Source: Pseudomonadota bacterium
GTDB taxonomy: Bacteria; Myxococcota_A; Polyangia; Polyangiales; Polyangiaceae
Length of the DNA: 39,213 nt
Direction: 5' to 3'
Assembly (NCBI GenBank): GCA_023402175.1
Contig: JAEXCN010000190.1
Coordinates: 1 to 39,213, forward strand
Positions 1 through 8,799 of this stretch are shown here, in pieces; the stretch's first letter is position 1, and the number at the start of each line of letters is the position of its first letter. Position numbers and translations under genes: made by a program. The notes beneath the pieces are model-generated. The model was not told where the DNA came from and made no database searches. It saw only the letters and a list, made by a program, of their open reading frames with translations.

Positions 1-837
1 ATCATCAATTATCCCCCGCGCGGGATCGGTGACACGAGCGTCGAGAAACTCTCGCAGCACGCCACGGCAAAAGGATGGTCGCTCTGGCAGGCGATCGAGC
101 GCGTCGACGGCCTCGACGGGATCTCGAATCCGGCGCGCGAAGGTTGCAAGCAGCTCGAGCACATCATCGGTGACCTTCGGAAGAAGCTCCTCATCGCGCG
201 CACGCCTGCGAGCGCCGCCGCGCGCGAGCTCTGCGAAGCGATCGGGCTGAAGAAGGACATCGACGCGACGTCGACCTCGGCGAATGCCGGGGCGCGCCGC
301 TGGAGCAACGTCGAAGGGCTCTTCGGGATCCTGACCCGGCGTGAAGCGCGTGTGCAAGCGAAGGGCGGCGACGTGAGCGCGGAGAAGGAGCTCATGAACT
401 TCCTCCACTCGCTCACGCTGCAGATGTCCGAGGAGGACGAGGACCCCGGCAACGTGGTCACGCTCTCGACGCTGCACGGCAGCAAGGGGCTCGAGTTCGA
501 CGTCGTCTATCTGATCGGCTGCGAGGAAGGCCTGATCCCGCACATGCGGACGCTCGAGACGAAGGCGACCGACGCGACGGTGCAGGACATCGAAGAAGAG
601 CGCCGTCTCTTCTACGTCGGCATCACCCGCGCACGGCAGCGCCTCGAGATGCTGCGCTGCAAGCACCGCGTGATGCGCGGCAAGCCGGCGCCGCGCACGC
701 CTTGCCGCTTCTTGATGGACATCCCCGACGAGCTGCTCGAGCACTTCGAGGTGAAGGACGCCTCGCCGATGAGCGTCACCGAGATGGCCGGGGCCGCGAC
801 GAACCTCCTCGCGATGCTCGACGCGATGGGCAAGTAG
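1..837 (+). CDS. uvrD: UvrD/PcrA-type superfamily 1 DNA helicase, C-terminal part (5' end outside window)
   Basis: The reading frame is open from base 1, so the start and the N-terminal ATPase half lie upstream; 278 residues are visible. This family comprises ATP-driven 3'-5' helicases acting in nucleotide-excision and mismatch repair. The piece begins with NYPPRGIGDTSVEKL, typical of the domain 2B/2A boundary. It then shows the motif V region (TLHGSKGLEFDVVYL, about residues 159-173) and motif VI (EERRLFYVGITRAR, about 200-213) with the arginine that contacts ATP. The protein ends soon after motif VI, without the long Tudor-like C-terminal extension seen in PcrA. UvrD, PcrA and Rep cannot be separated from this fragment. 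No partner gene is visible within the window. Confidence 0.93.
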   Translation: MINYPPRGIGDTSVEKLSQHATAKGWSLWQAIERVDGLDGISNPAREGCKQLEHIIGDLRKKLLIARTPASAAARELCEAIGLKKDIDATSTSANAGARRWSNVEGLFGILTRREARVQAKGGDVSAEKELMNFLHSLTLQMSEEDEDPGNVVTLSTLHGSKGLEFDVVYLIGCEEGLIPHMRTLETKATDATVQDIEEERRLFYVGITRARQRLEMLRCKHRVMRGKPAPRTPCRFLMDIPDELLEHFEVKDASPMSVTEMAGAATNLLAMLDAMGK

Positions 838-1584
838 CGCGCACGAACGCTCGTTCCCCATGCGGTGCGTGCCCGGCACCCGGGATCTGCCGGCGCGCAT
901 GAACGTCCGCGCGTTCCAGCGATTCGTCGTTCCCGCGAGAGCGCACCCTCACGCATCGTGACGGAAGCCGCCGCGTCGATGCGCGCTTCGCGGTAGCGAA
1001 CGCGGCTTGGCCAGTAGAGCTGCGCGCCATCGCGCAACGGCGACGACGTCGAAGAACCGAGTTACGAAGGGACAAACACGCGCCGTACCCTCGCAGCGGG
1101 AGCAGGACGAACTGCAACGTCTGTCCTGAATGGTCTCATCCGCGCCGAACGGCGGGAGCTCGACTGGATCCGGGGATTCCGCGCGGAGGTCCCGTCGTTC
1201 GTGACGGGCTCGCCAGGCTGCCGAATTGGTTTCCCGGTTGCATCCGCAGCCTCGAACGTGCCCTCGACCGAGAGCACACGAGGGTGTGCATGCGTATTCG
1301 ACTCGGTAGCACTCGCCAGACGCACAGGGCGCGTGGCCTTACCTCGTCCGACGACGCTGCGCTCCATCCACATCGCCGGTTCGCGCGCCTTGCGGAACCG
1401 CACACAGGAGCACGTCGACATGAAGGTACCGCGACTCATCCCCCCGCCCCTGCTCTCCGGAGCACTCGCCACCGCCGCCCGATCGTCGAGCGGACCGCCG
1501 GCCGATACGAGCGGAGGCACCAACGCGGGTAGCGGCCAAGGCGACGTTTCGAAGCCGAGCCGCTCCGGAGAGACGTGGCGAAGC
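838..1584. other. 747-nt stretch without a convincing gene
   Basis: Both strands have open frames here, but none shows a recognisable domain, and codon bias is weaker than in the flanking genes. The frame of the downstream lipoprotein stays open from 1201, so part of this stretch could be an N-terminal extension of that gene. I see no clear terminator hairpin with a T-run after the helicase stop at 837. The region presumably carries the promoter of the 1585-5649 unit. Confidence 0.5.
1406..1410 (+). promoter_or_regulatory. Strong Shine-Dalgarno (AGGAG) before an upstream in-frame ATG
   Basis: AGGAG lies 9 nt before an ATG at 1420 that is in frame with the propeller lipoprotein. Starting there would add 55 residues (rich in Ser, Gly and Pro) ahead of the lipoprotein signal. 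That is unusual, so the later ATG at 1585 was chosen on protein grounds, although this ribosome site looks better. Confidence 0.4.
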
Positions 1585-4092
1585 ATGCGTCCCGGGGGCA
1601 AGCGCGGCCGCATGGCGTTGATCATCGGAGCAGCGTTGCTCGGCATCGCCGCGTGCAGTCTGCGCGAGGATCGACGCGAGAGCGAGCCGACGACGGCGTC
1701 CTTGCCCGCGCGGCTCGCGACGCATGCGGACGTGAGCGGGCTGGGTCCGGACATGCTGTTCGTACGACAAATCCTGGTCGACGCGGACAACGCCGCGCTC
1801 CTCGTCGTCGGTGATGGTCCGAGCTTCCGCCGCTGCAATCACGACGGCACAGCCTGCACGGCGCACGCGCTCGACGCCGGCCGAGGAGCAAGCACGTCGG
1901 CGGTCATCGATCCCTTCGCGAAGAAGCTCCTCGTCGTGACGAACGACTACGCGTGGACGACCGGAGGTCCTCCAGACGAAGCCGACGCCAAGCTCTCGCT
2001 CCACAGGTGTGCTCTCGACGGCAGCGGCTGCACGTGGACGGATGTCTCCGCGGGCCGCGCAGGGCTGCGGACCCCGCCGACGGCGCTCGTCGACTCCGCG
2101 AACCAGAAGCTGGTGATCGGGTTCTGCGACGGGCCCGCCGGCGGTGTCGAGCGTGCTCCTGCGATCCACCGCTGTGACCTCGACGGCGGCAACTGCGCCC
2201 GCGTCGCGCTCACCGCGACGAGCGGCAGCGACGCGTGTGCCTCGAGCAGCATGGTCATCGATGACGCGGCATCGAAGCTCCTCTTCGTCGCGCGCGAAGG
2301 CGCCCACGGACGCGTGATGCTCCATCGGTGCAACGTCGACGGAACGGGATGCACCCACACCGAGCTCGCGGCCGCGCCGTCGGGCGATCTACTCAACGCG
2401 GTCATCGACAGCACGAACCAGAAGCTGCTCGTCACCGACGATGCGCCCGGGTCGAAGCCCGTCGCGCTGATCCGCTGCAATCTCGATGGTACGAGCTGCG
2501 AGCGACGTTCGCTGGACGGCCTCAGCGGCCACTCACGTCCGATGGTCGTGCAGGACGAGCTCGTCATTGGTCTCGGAACACCGGGCGGGCCCTATCTCGT
2601 ACGGTGCAACCTCGACGGCACCTCGTGCACGAGCAAGCGCCTCGACCTTGGTCTGTCGCCCGGCGGCCGGAGTCAGCTACCGGCGGCGATCGCCTTCGAT
2701 GCGGCGCACGACATGTTCCTCGTCGGCACCAGGCTCATGGAGGACGACGGCCCGGGCCCGTACCCGATCGCGCCGCTGCTCGTGCGGCAGCCGCGCGACG
2801 GGTCGAGCCACGACGTCCACGACGTGACGGCCGGGCCCGGCGAGATGCCCTATTTCGGCCTCCGCGGCGCGCCGAGCAGCCTCCTCGACGACGTCCGAGG
2901 CAAGGTCTACGTGCTCTCCGGGAATGAGCACGTCGTCGGGCTCGCCGAGGACCGCAAGACCCCACGCGTCCTCAGTCGGTGCAACGTCGACGGTACCGCA
3001 TGCACGTTCTCTTCCGCGCTCTCGGCGATCGGGTTGGTCGGCGTGGTCGACGATTCCCTGATCGCGGTAGGAGTCGAGGGCCACAAACCAAACGACGAAG
3101 CGAGCGGCGCGCTCGAGCTGTTGCGATGCAACGCCGAAGCTACGAGCTGCACGCGGAGGGACCTCGTTCGTCCGTTCCGTCCCCTGAGCGCTGACCGGCC
3201 GGCACGTGGAGTGCTCGATGCCCAGCGGCGGCGGGCGCTCGTCGTGAGCGAGGACGGGAACACGGCCGACGCGCGCCTGTTCCGGTGTCCCGCTGCAGCA
3301 GCCACGTGCCTTCCGCCCGTCGTGCTGCCGTTCGACAACGGCTCGGTACGCGCGATCGCCTTCGACGCGTTCCGCGACAGGCTGCTCGCGTCGATCGCGT
3401 CGTTCCCGTCGAATCGCCTCGCGCTGTGCGATGCGCAGGGCGCGAGCTGTACGTTGCGCGACGTCCCGACCGAGATCGACGGCATCCAAGTGCAGCTACT
3501 CGTGAGAGAGAGCGCCATCGACCTGCTTTCGCTCGCGAGCCCCTCGTACATGGGCACTTACGAGAAGATCGTTCACGTGCGCTGTGACACGGAGGGTAAT
3601 GCGTGCACCAGAAAGGACCTGCCGCTCGGACCGGGAGCGCATGGGCTCGATGCGTACGGGGCCACGATCGACACCGGGACCGGCGAGCTCCTCGTGATCA
3701 CGGATGATGAGCTCCGGAGCCGCCGGCCGACGTTGCTTCGCTGCACGCCGGAGGGCTCGTCGTGCGTGGAGATCGACATGTCGGCTGGCCAGCCCGCGTG
3801 GAGCGGCGCGGAGCCGACGGCGCTCTTCGACCCGCACGGACGGCACGTCCTCGCGGTGACGGCGAATCGGTCGACCGCCCGCGCCAGCCTGTTCTCCCTC
3901 CAGCTCGACGGCGCGGCTGCGGACGGCGGCGCGGGAACGGGCGGCGGCGGAATGCCTGACGGTGGGGTCGGCTCCGGCACTGGCGACAGCGGCGCATCGA
4001 ATGGCGGAAGCTCGTCGGGCGGAAGCTCGTCGGGCGGAAGCTCCTCCGGCGACACCGGCAGCGATGCCGGCAAGTCCGGAAAGACCTGGTAG
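1585..4092 (+). CDS. Lipoprotein with 14 disulfide-type propeller-like repeats and Gly/Ser C-terminus
   Basis: 835 residues; I do not recognise a named family. The chosen ATG gives a classic lipoprotein signal (basic start, hydrophobic core, LLGIAAC with the lipidated Cys at 24). GGAG lies 14 nt upstream. Residues about 60 to 780 are 14 repeats of about 50 residues: a strand of the form ALxDxxNxKLLVV, then a loop, then LxRCNxDGTxC. Twelve units carry the Cys-x6-Cys pair, and units 7 and 14 lack it. This pattern suggests two seven-bladed beta-propellers with a disulfide in most blades, facing the periplasm or cell surface. The last 50 residues are Gly/Ser/Asp-rich with three GGSSS repeats. The stop is 18 nt before the next lipoprotein gene, so the two are probably co-transcribed. 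The function is unknown; ligand binding or adhesion is only a guess. A start at ATG 1420 or 1612 is possible. Confidence 0.8.
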   Translation: MRPGGKRGRMALIIGAALLGIAACSLREDRRESEPTTASLPARLATHADVSGLGPDMLFVRQILVDADNAALLVVGDGPSFRRCNHDGTACTAHALDAGRGASTSAVIDPFAKKLLVVTNDYAWTTGGPPDEADAKLSLHRCALDGSGCTWTDVSAGRAGLRTPPTALVDSANQKLVIGFCDGPAGGVERAPAIHRCDLDGGNCARVALTATSGSDACASSSMVIDDAASKLLFVAREGAHGRVMLHRCNVDGTGCTHTELAAAPSGDLLNAVIDSTNQKLLVTDDAPGSKPVALIRCNLDGTSCERRSLDGLSGHSRPMVVQDELVIGLGTPGGPYLVRCNLDGTSCTSKRLDLGLSPGGRSQLPAAIAFDAAHDMFLVGTRLMEDDGPGPYPIAPLLVRQPRDGSSHDVHDVTAGPGEMPYFGLRGAPSSLLDDVRGKVYVLSGNEHVVGLAEDRKTPRVLSRCNVDGTACTFSSALSAIGLVGVVDDSLIAVGVEGHKPNDEASGALELLRCNAEATSCTRRDLVRPFRPLSADRPARGVLDAQRRRALVVSEDGNTADARLFRCPAAAATCLPPVVLPFDNGSVRAIAFDAFRDRLLASIASFPSNRLALCDAQGASCTLRDVPTEIDGIQVQLLVRESAIDLLSLASPSYMGTYEKIVHVRCDTEGNACTRKDLPLGPGAHGLDAYGATIDTGTGELLVITDDELRSRRPTLLRCTPEGSSCVEIDMSAGQPAWSGAEPTALFDPHGRHVLAVTANRSTARASLFSLQLDGAAADGGAGTGGGGMPDGGVGSGTGDSGASNGGSSSGGSSSGGSSSGDTGSDAGKSGKTW
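4003..4047 (+). repeat. Three tandem copies of a 15-bp unit
   Basis: The unit GGCGGAAGCTCGTCG occurs at 4003-4017 and 4018-4032, with a slightly diverged third copy at 4033-4047. It encodes (GGSSS)3 in the C-terminal linker of the propeller lipoprotein and may vary in copy number by slippage. Confidence 0.85.
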
Positions 4093-4110
4093 CAGGTCGG
4101 ACGCTTGCTC

Positions 4111-5649
4111 ATGCGACGGGCGGCTCTCCTGTTCTCGTTGGTCGCGGCGTGTGCCGGGCAGCCGGGCACAGGAGAGCGCGTGGGCTCCGCGGAGCAGCGC
4201 TTCGCGAGCGCGGACGCCGTGCTCGTCGACTTCGAGCTCGACGCGAAGGTGACGGCGGAGACGATCGATCCCCGGAGGTTTCGCCAGCTCATCGACACGC
4301 AGTTGATGTTCCTCGTCGGCCAGCTCAACGGCGATCGTTCCGTCGGGCGGCACGGGCGCGCGCAATACTCGGTCACGACGTTCGGGGCCGATCCGACCGT
4401 GCCGGGGGCTTATGCGTTCACGTATCACGCCAGGATCCCGGTCGCGTGGGGTGGAGGACCGCCGCCCGTCGACTACGTCGTGACTCTGCCGGCCCGCGTC
4501 GGCGAAGCCGATCAGATCGCGTTCGCGGAGAAGTATGCGAGCACGTGCACCGATCCCGAGGGCGGCGTCGCCGGCGGTGCCGATGCGGGCCGCATGTTCC
4601 TGTTCTATCGCCCGCAACGCGCCGGGTGCACGTTGTCGCCTGACGACGTCGTGACCGCGACCGCGCGCGTGACGGCTTCGGCCGAGAACAGCGTCGGAAA
4701 ATATCCCGAGTACCATCTCGCGTGGGAGGACGACGTCCTCGACGTGGTGACCGTCTTTGGAATGGAGCTCGACGACGGCGGTGCGGACGACGGCGGCGTG
4801 CGCGCATACGAGGCCTTCCTGGAGAGCAGCGAGACGTACCTTCGTTCGCTCCAGAGCGAGCCATCGCGAATCCTCGTCGAACACAACGACGCCGCGGCGG
4901 AGCGCCGGACCGGTCGTCTCGTCGTCGATCTCCCGGGTGGCCGCAAGGTACGCATCGAGGCGGTCCTCGTCCCGCCGCACCTCGCCGAAGAGCGGACGTG
5001 GTTCGACGACTGGTACGAAGCCCGCACGCCGGACGCCGACCTGCTGATCTACAGCGGCCATGCCGGGCTGGGCGCGAACGTACGCGCACTGATGACGAAG
5101 GGTGCGTTCCGCAGGGGGAAGTACGTCGTCGCAGCAGTCAACGGCTGCGACACGCTCGCCTACCTCGATCGAACCCTCGGCGACCGCTTCAGTGCGCTCA
5201 ACCCGGATGATCCCGACGGCACGAAGTATCTCGACACGGTATCGAACGTGCTCGGCGGCTACTTCGATACCGGCGACGAGACATCACTCCACCTGGTGCG
5301 CGCATTCGTCGAGGCGTTGCACGGCGTCCCGAGGACCTACGCGAAGGTCTTCGAGGACGTCGATCCAACCCAGATCATCGTCGTCACCGGCGAAGAGGAC
5401 AACGCCTTCCGGCCCGGCATGATCAAGGCGCCGGCGGCTCCCGAGCCGGCGCCCGCGGCGCCCACTTCCGATCGAGCAGACCCCGTCGAGCCCGCTCCGA
5501 AGCGCGAGTACGTCGCGCACGACGACCGCTCCACGACGGCGTGTGTGGCTGCCCGCGGTCGCCCGAAGGACGGAGCGCTCGTCCTGTTCACCGGTGTGCT
5601 CGTCGCCGTCGTCCACCGTTCACGGCGTCGGCTCCGCGTCCGTCCCTGA
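4111..5649 (+). CDS. Lipoprotein with clan CD (caspase/CHAT)-like His/Cys arrangement and C-terminal Cys-TM-Arg anchor
   Basis: 512 residues, not assignable to a named family. The ATG at 4111 gives the signal MRRAALLFSLVAAC with the lipobox Cys at 14. Around residues 308-350, a hydrophobic strand ends in YSGHAG (His317) and a second strand, YVVAAVNGCDT, ends in Cys346. In clan CD peptidases (caspase, gingipain, CHAT) the catalytic His follows one hydrophobic strand and the Cys follows the next, usually as HG and AC. Here the residues after His and before Cys are Ala and Gly, so activity is uncertain. A Pro/Ala linker (about 430-450) leads to Cys478, a short hydrophobic segment and an Arg-rich tail, resembling MYXO-CTERM sorting signals. 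A protein with both a lipobox and such a tail is odd. It lies 18 nt after the propeller lipoprotein and probably works with it at the cell surface. Confidence 0.78.
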   Translation: MRRAALLFSLVAACAGQPGTGERVGSAEQRFASADAVLVDFELDAKVTAETIDPRRFRQLIDTQLMFLVGQLNGDRSVGRHGRAQYSVTTFGADPTVPGAYAFTYHARIPVAWGGGPPPVDYVVTLPARVGEADQIAFAEKYASTCTDPEGGVAGGADAGRMFLFYRPQRAGCTLSPDDVVTATARVTASAENSVGKYPEYHLAWEDDVLDVVTVFGMELDDGGADDGGVRAYEAFLESSETYLRSLQSEPSRILVEHNDAAAERRTGRLVVDLPGGRKVRIEAVLVPPHLAEERTWFDDWYEARTPDADLLIYSGHAGLGANVRALMTKGAFRRGKYVVAAVNGCDTLAYLDRTLGDRFSALNPDDPDGTKYLDTVSNVLGGYFDTGDETSLHLVRAFVEALHGVPRTYAKVFEDVDPTQIIVVTGEEDNAFRPGMIKAPAAPEPAPAAPTSDRADPVEPAPKREYVAHDDRSTTACVAARGRPKDGALVLFTGVLVAVVHRSRRRLRVRP

Positions 5650-5722
5650 GAGCTCGAGCGCGTGCTCGTCCTCCACCCGCGTCTCCTCGCGCTTCATGCG
5701 CTCGACCTCCGCGGCCGTGCAG

Positions 5723-8590
5723 CTATTGCGACGGCGGCGCCGCCGCGGTCGGCAAGGGGGCCGCTCCGATGGTGAAGAACGAGGGGCCTCGCGGAAGCGT
5801 CGGCATCTTCTCTTCGGAGTCGTAATCGACACCGCGGAACACCGTCGGAGTGGTCGTGTAGTCGAACGGGCCCGTGCCGGTCCTCGATCGCGCGAGATCC
5901 TCGATCCGGATGTGGAGCGCCTCGACGCCGAAACGCGATCGGGCGAGCTCCGGCGGGAGATCGAAGACCGCGACCTTCCACTCGCGGTCGACGTCGACCG
6001 TCACCTTGGCGGTGAGCGCGTCGGCGTGGTGATCGAGGAGCGTGACGGTCGTGAGCCCCGCGCGGGCGCGGGTGCTGCGCATCGCGACGCGCCACTCGTT
6101 CGGCTTGGGCACGGGCTTCGGCCCGGCATCGGCGGCAGGTGCGGACGGTGAAGGCATCGGCGCGAACCCCGGCGCCGACGTCGGTGAGGGCGCCGCTGCT
6201 CCGCAGTAGACCACCTTGCCCTCGAGCCCAAGCGGGGGCTCGCTTTTCGCCGCGACCGCATAGCTGTCGCGCCACCGCGCCGACTTCGCCAAGCCCTCCT
6301 CGAAGACCTTGTCGTCGGAGAGCCGTCCGGAGATCGGCGCGTGCGCCTCGAATCCCTTCGCTACCGGCCCGACCATCGCGCGCGGCTCGCCGTTCGTGTC
6401 GACGATGAACACGGCGAGGCGGGGGCCTTCCGCACCGAGGTACGCGACCTCGCGCGCGTTCGTCAGCGTGAAGTAGTCCGCGATGAACGATGGCCGCTTC
6501 GTCGCGCCGTGCTGCCGGTCTTCGAACATGTCGAAATACCAGCCGGTCCATTTCGGCGGCTCGCCGGTGCTCGTGAAGCCGCCGTTCGGAATGTGCTCGG
6601 ACACCATCGCGAGCCAACGACGCTGCGGCTCGGTGAGGAGCCGCCCGGCCGTCTCGTCGTGCGCGATCGTCGCGAGCATCCGGAGGACGCGCTCGAGCCC
6701 CGCCCATCCGCTGGTTTGGCTCCGCATCGCCGCGACGTGGGCAACGAGCGCGTCGTAGACGGCGGGCAGCGGCTCGACGTACGCGTCCGGGATCTCGCAG
6801 CCGTAGGCGTCGTATGCCTGCGCGGACAGGAGGACGAACGCGTGGCGCAGCTGCCCGTAGCCGACGAGCGCGGAGTTGAGTCGATGATCGGCGTACGCGT
6901 CCGTCTTCGCGAACGAGGGGACCACGCCCTCTGGCTTCGCGCCGAGCGTCAGGATCGCCCGGAGCCAACGCCCGTAGACGTCATTCGCGGCGGCGGCATT
7001 CTTCCGGAGCTCCGCGCGTGCATCAGCGAACTTGGCGTCGAGCTCCGGATACCTGTCGAAGTCGCGGATGAACGCCCGCGCCCGATCGTGTCCGAGAAGG
7101 TAGCCGGCGTCGGCCGCCGAGAGCCATTTGCGGTCGTGGACTTCGTCGTGGACGACGCGCGTGAGTGGAGCGACGTCGGGCACGATCCTCGGCCCGAAGA
7201 GCGTGAAGATGACGGGCAGGTCAGGCGCTCCCTCAGGTGTGAAATGGGTCCGGGCCGTTCGGCTGAAGCCCTGACCGATTGCAGTCTTCAGCTTGTCGGG
7301 CGCTCCCGGATCGGTGGATCGGATCGCGTTTCCCTTCGCCAGCTCGAGGAGCTTCGCGGGCGAGACGTCCTCCCGCCTCCCCGCGAACGTCGTGTAGACC
7401 TCGTCGAACGCGCGGACGTCGGCCATGGTGCCGGATCGCTCGAGAAGCTCGACGAGCGCGACCGCATCCCTCGTCTCGCGCGGCGTTTCGCTCGGATCGA
7501 TCGCAGGGTTGCTGCTCTGCGACGAGCGCGAGACGAGGTTCAGCTCGACGCGTGACAGCCACATCATGGCCTGGAAGTAGGTCGAGAGCTCCGGCTCGCC
7601 GTTCGCGGCGCCGGGCGCGTTCACGTAGTGACCGCGCGGCTCGAGCTGGGAGAAGTCGATCATCCGCGTGCGGCCGAACAGATCGACCGGCTTCAGCTCG
7701 CGCTCGCCCGTCGCGAGCTCGTAAAGGGAGCGGATCGCCAGCTCGTTCGCCGGGCTCTTGATCGTGGACAGCCACCGCTTCTTGTCGTTGTCGTTCGGCG
7801 GCGAGAACAGCGCATCCGCGACCCCGAGGTACACGTCGAGATCGTCGCGCGTCTCCGGGCGCATCCCGGCCGCCGATGCGGCCAGCGTCGCTCGCAGCTT
7901 CTTCAGCATCGACCCGAGCGCCGGCAGGAGCCGCTTCCGTTCGATCCGCTCGAGCGCCAGCTCCGTGCCGCGGAAGACGGCGTGCACGATCGGATCGATG
8001 CCGACGAAGAGCGGCAGTTGCTCCTGGAAGACCTCGTGGAACGCGCTCGCGTAGTCGGTGAACGCCAGGCGATCGAGGACGACGAATCGGTTCTTCCGCA
8101 GCTTCTCGCGCTCCTCCGCCGTGAGGTGGAGGTGTGCGTCGATCCGATCGAGGAACTTCGGCGGCTTCACGCCGTCCCACTCGCTCGATGTCGACGGAGC
8201 GGGCCCGCGCGCCGCCCGGCTCTCGCGCTCGGCGCGCGTGATGTTGTCGTCCGCTATGAAGCAGGTCGCGCTCGGATCGGGCGTCTTTTCCACTCGATCG
8301 CAGAAAGGGTTCTTGTCCCCGCAATGAGGACCGAGGTCGGTGAACGGCTTCGCGCCGGGAAGCGCGTTCACGCGCGCGACTGGCGTGCGCTCGCAGATCT
8401 CGTCGAGCGAAATTTCGGGTCCGGCGTCGCCCTCGTAGACGATCGCGGTCGCGCCTTGCGTCGCGCTCGCGTCGAGAGAGCTCCCGCTCTCCGCGGATCG
8501 ATCCGTCGTCTTCATTCCCCGACAGGCCGCAAGCGCGACCGTCAGACTGCAGAGCGCGCCGATGCTGCTCCAGGTGCTCACGGATTTCAT
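5723..8590 (-). CDS. DUF3160 family lipoprotein
   Basis: 955 residues on the minus strand. The ATG at 8590 gives a lipoprotein signal with LTVALAAC and the Cys at 23; the frame upstream is open but of low quality. The body matches my recollection of DUF3160 proteins. It has a long helical region with SRVELNLVSR, a segment FTLFGPRIVPDV, and the block LNSALVGYGQLRHAFVLLSA followed by an Ala/Tyr-rich helix (about residues 560-600), which is the part best conserved in that family. The C-terminal 250 residues include DGKVVYCGAA-like sequence, a Pro/Ala-rich stretch and a beta-rich end. No catalytic motif is evident and the function of the family is not established. It is probably attached to the outer membrane, facing the periplasm or outside. 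It converges on the unit ending at 5649 and diverges from the transporter gene at 8800. Confidence 0.8.
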   Translation of the reverse strand: MKSVSTWSSIGALCSLTVALAACRGMKTTDRSAESGSSLDASATQGATAIVYEGDAGPEISLDEICERTPVARVNALPGAKPFTDLGPHCGDKNPFCDRVEKTPDPSATCFIADDNITRAERESRAARGPAPSTSSEWDGVKPPKFLDRIDAHLHLTAEEREKLRKNRFVVLDRLAFTDYASAFHEVFQEQLPLFVGIDPIVHAVFRGTELALERIERKRLLPALGSMLKKLRATLAASAAGMRPETRDDLDVYLGVADALFSPPNDNDKKRWLSTIKSPANELAIRSLYELATGERELKPVDLFGRTRMIDFSQLEPRGHYVNAPGAANGEPELSTYFQAMMWLSRVELNLVSRSSQSSNPAIDPSETPRETRDAVALVELLERSGTMADVRAFDEVYTTFAGRREDVSPAKLLELAKGNAIRSTDPGAPDKLKTAIGQGFSRTARTHFTPEGAPDLPVIFTLFGPRIVPDVAPLTRVVHDEVHDRKWLSAADAGYLLGHDRARAFIRDFDRYPELDAKFADARAELRKNAAAANDVYGRWLRAILTLGAKPEGVVPSFAKTDAYADHRLNSALVGYGQLRHAFVLLSAQAYDAYGCEIPDAYVEPLPAVYDALVAHVAAMRSQTSGWAGLERVLRMLATIAHDETAGRLLTEPQRRWLAMVSEHIPNGGFTSTGEPPKWTGWYFDMFEDRQHGATKRPSFIADYFTLTNAREVAYLGAEGPRLAVFIVDTNGEPRAMVGPVAKGFEAHAPISGRLSDDKVFEEGLAKSARWRDSYAVAAKSEPPLGLEGKVVYCGAAAPSPTSAPGFAPMPSPSAPAADAGPKPVPKPNEWRVAMRSTRARAGLTTVTLLDHHADALTAKVTVDVDREWKVAVFDLPPELARSRFGVEALHIRIEDLARSRTGTGPFDYTTTPTVFRGVDYDSEEKMPTLPRGPSFFTIGAAPLPTAAAPPSQ

Positions 8591-8799
8591 CCTCGTTGTT
8601 CGCCCGCGTGCTGTGACGGAAGTCGCAGACGACCTGCTCAGTGGCAGCGCTGGACCGCGGCAGCCATCGTCGGCGAAGCATAGCTCAACAGTACGGGCCC
8701 GGACACTCACCTGGGGAGCTGTCGAGCATCGGGGCTGGGCTCGTCGCGGTCCCCGCCATCTCGCTGAGCGTCCCTGGTACCCTGCGCCGAGGACGAAAC
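8591..8799. promoter_or_regulatory. Divergent intergenic region between the DUF3160 and AI-2E transporter genes
   Basis: The 209 nt between two divergent starts must hold both promoters, unless either gene is read from within the other. GAGGACGA sits just before the ATG at 8800 and is a good ribosome site. No -35/-10 pair or clear operator could be picked out with confidence. Confidence 0.4.

Noticed and set aside
843..858. GAACG-CT-CGTTC inverted repeat after the helicase stop
   Set aside because: The 2-nt loop cannot form a stable hairpin, and 5-bp arms are expected by chance in such DNA.
1062..1838. 258-residue open frame on the minus strand
   Set aside because: It runs antisense to the lipoprotein signal region, is Arg/Ser/Pro-rich and has no recognisable domain; this is usual for GC-rich DNA.
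4003..4047. CRISPR-like tandem repeat
   Set aside because: The 15-bp units are contiguous with no spacers and are part of a coding Gly/Ser linker.
3496..5061. 521-residue open frame on the minus strand
   Set aside because: Antisense shadow of the two lipoprotein genes, rich in Arg/Ala/Val/Asp without family motifs, while the plus-strand genes have signals and repeats.
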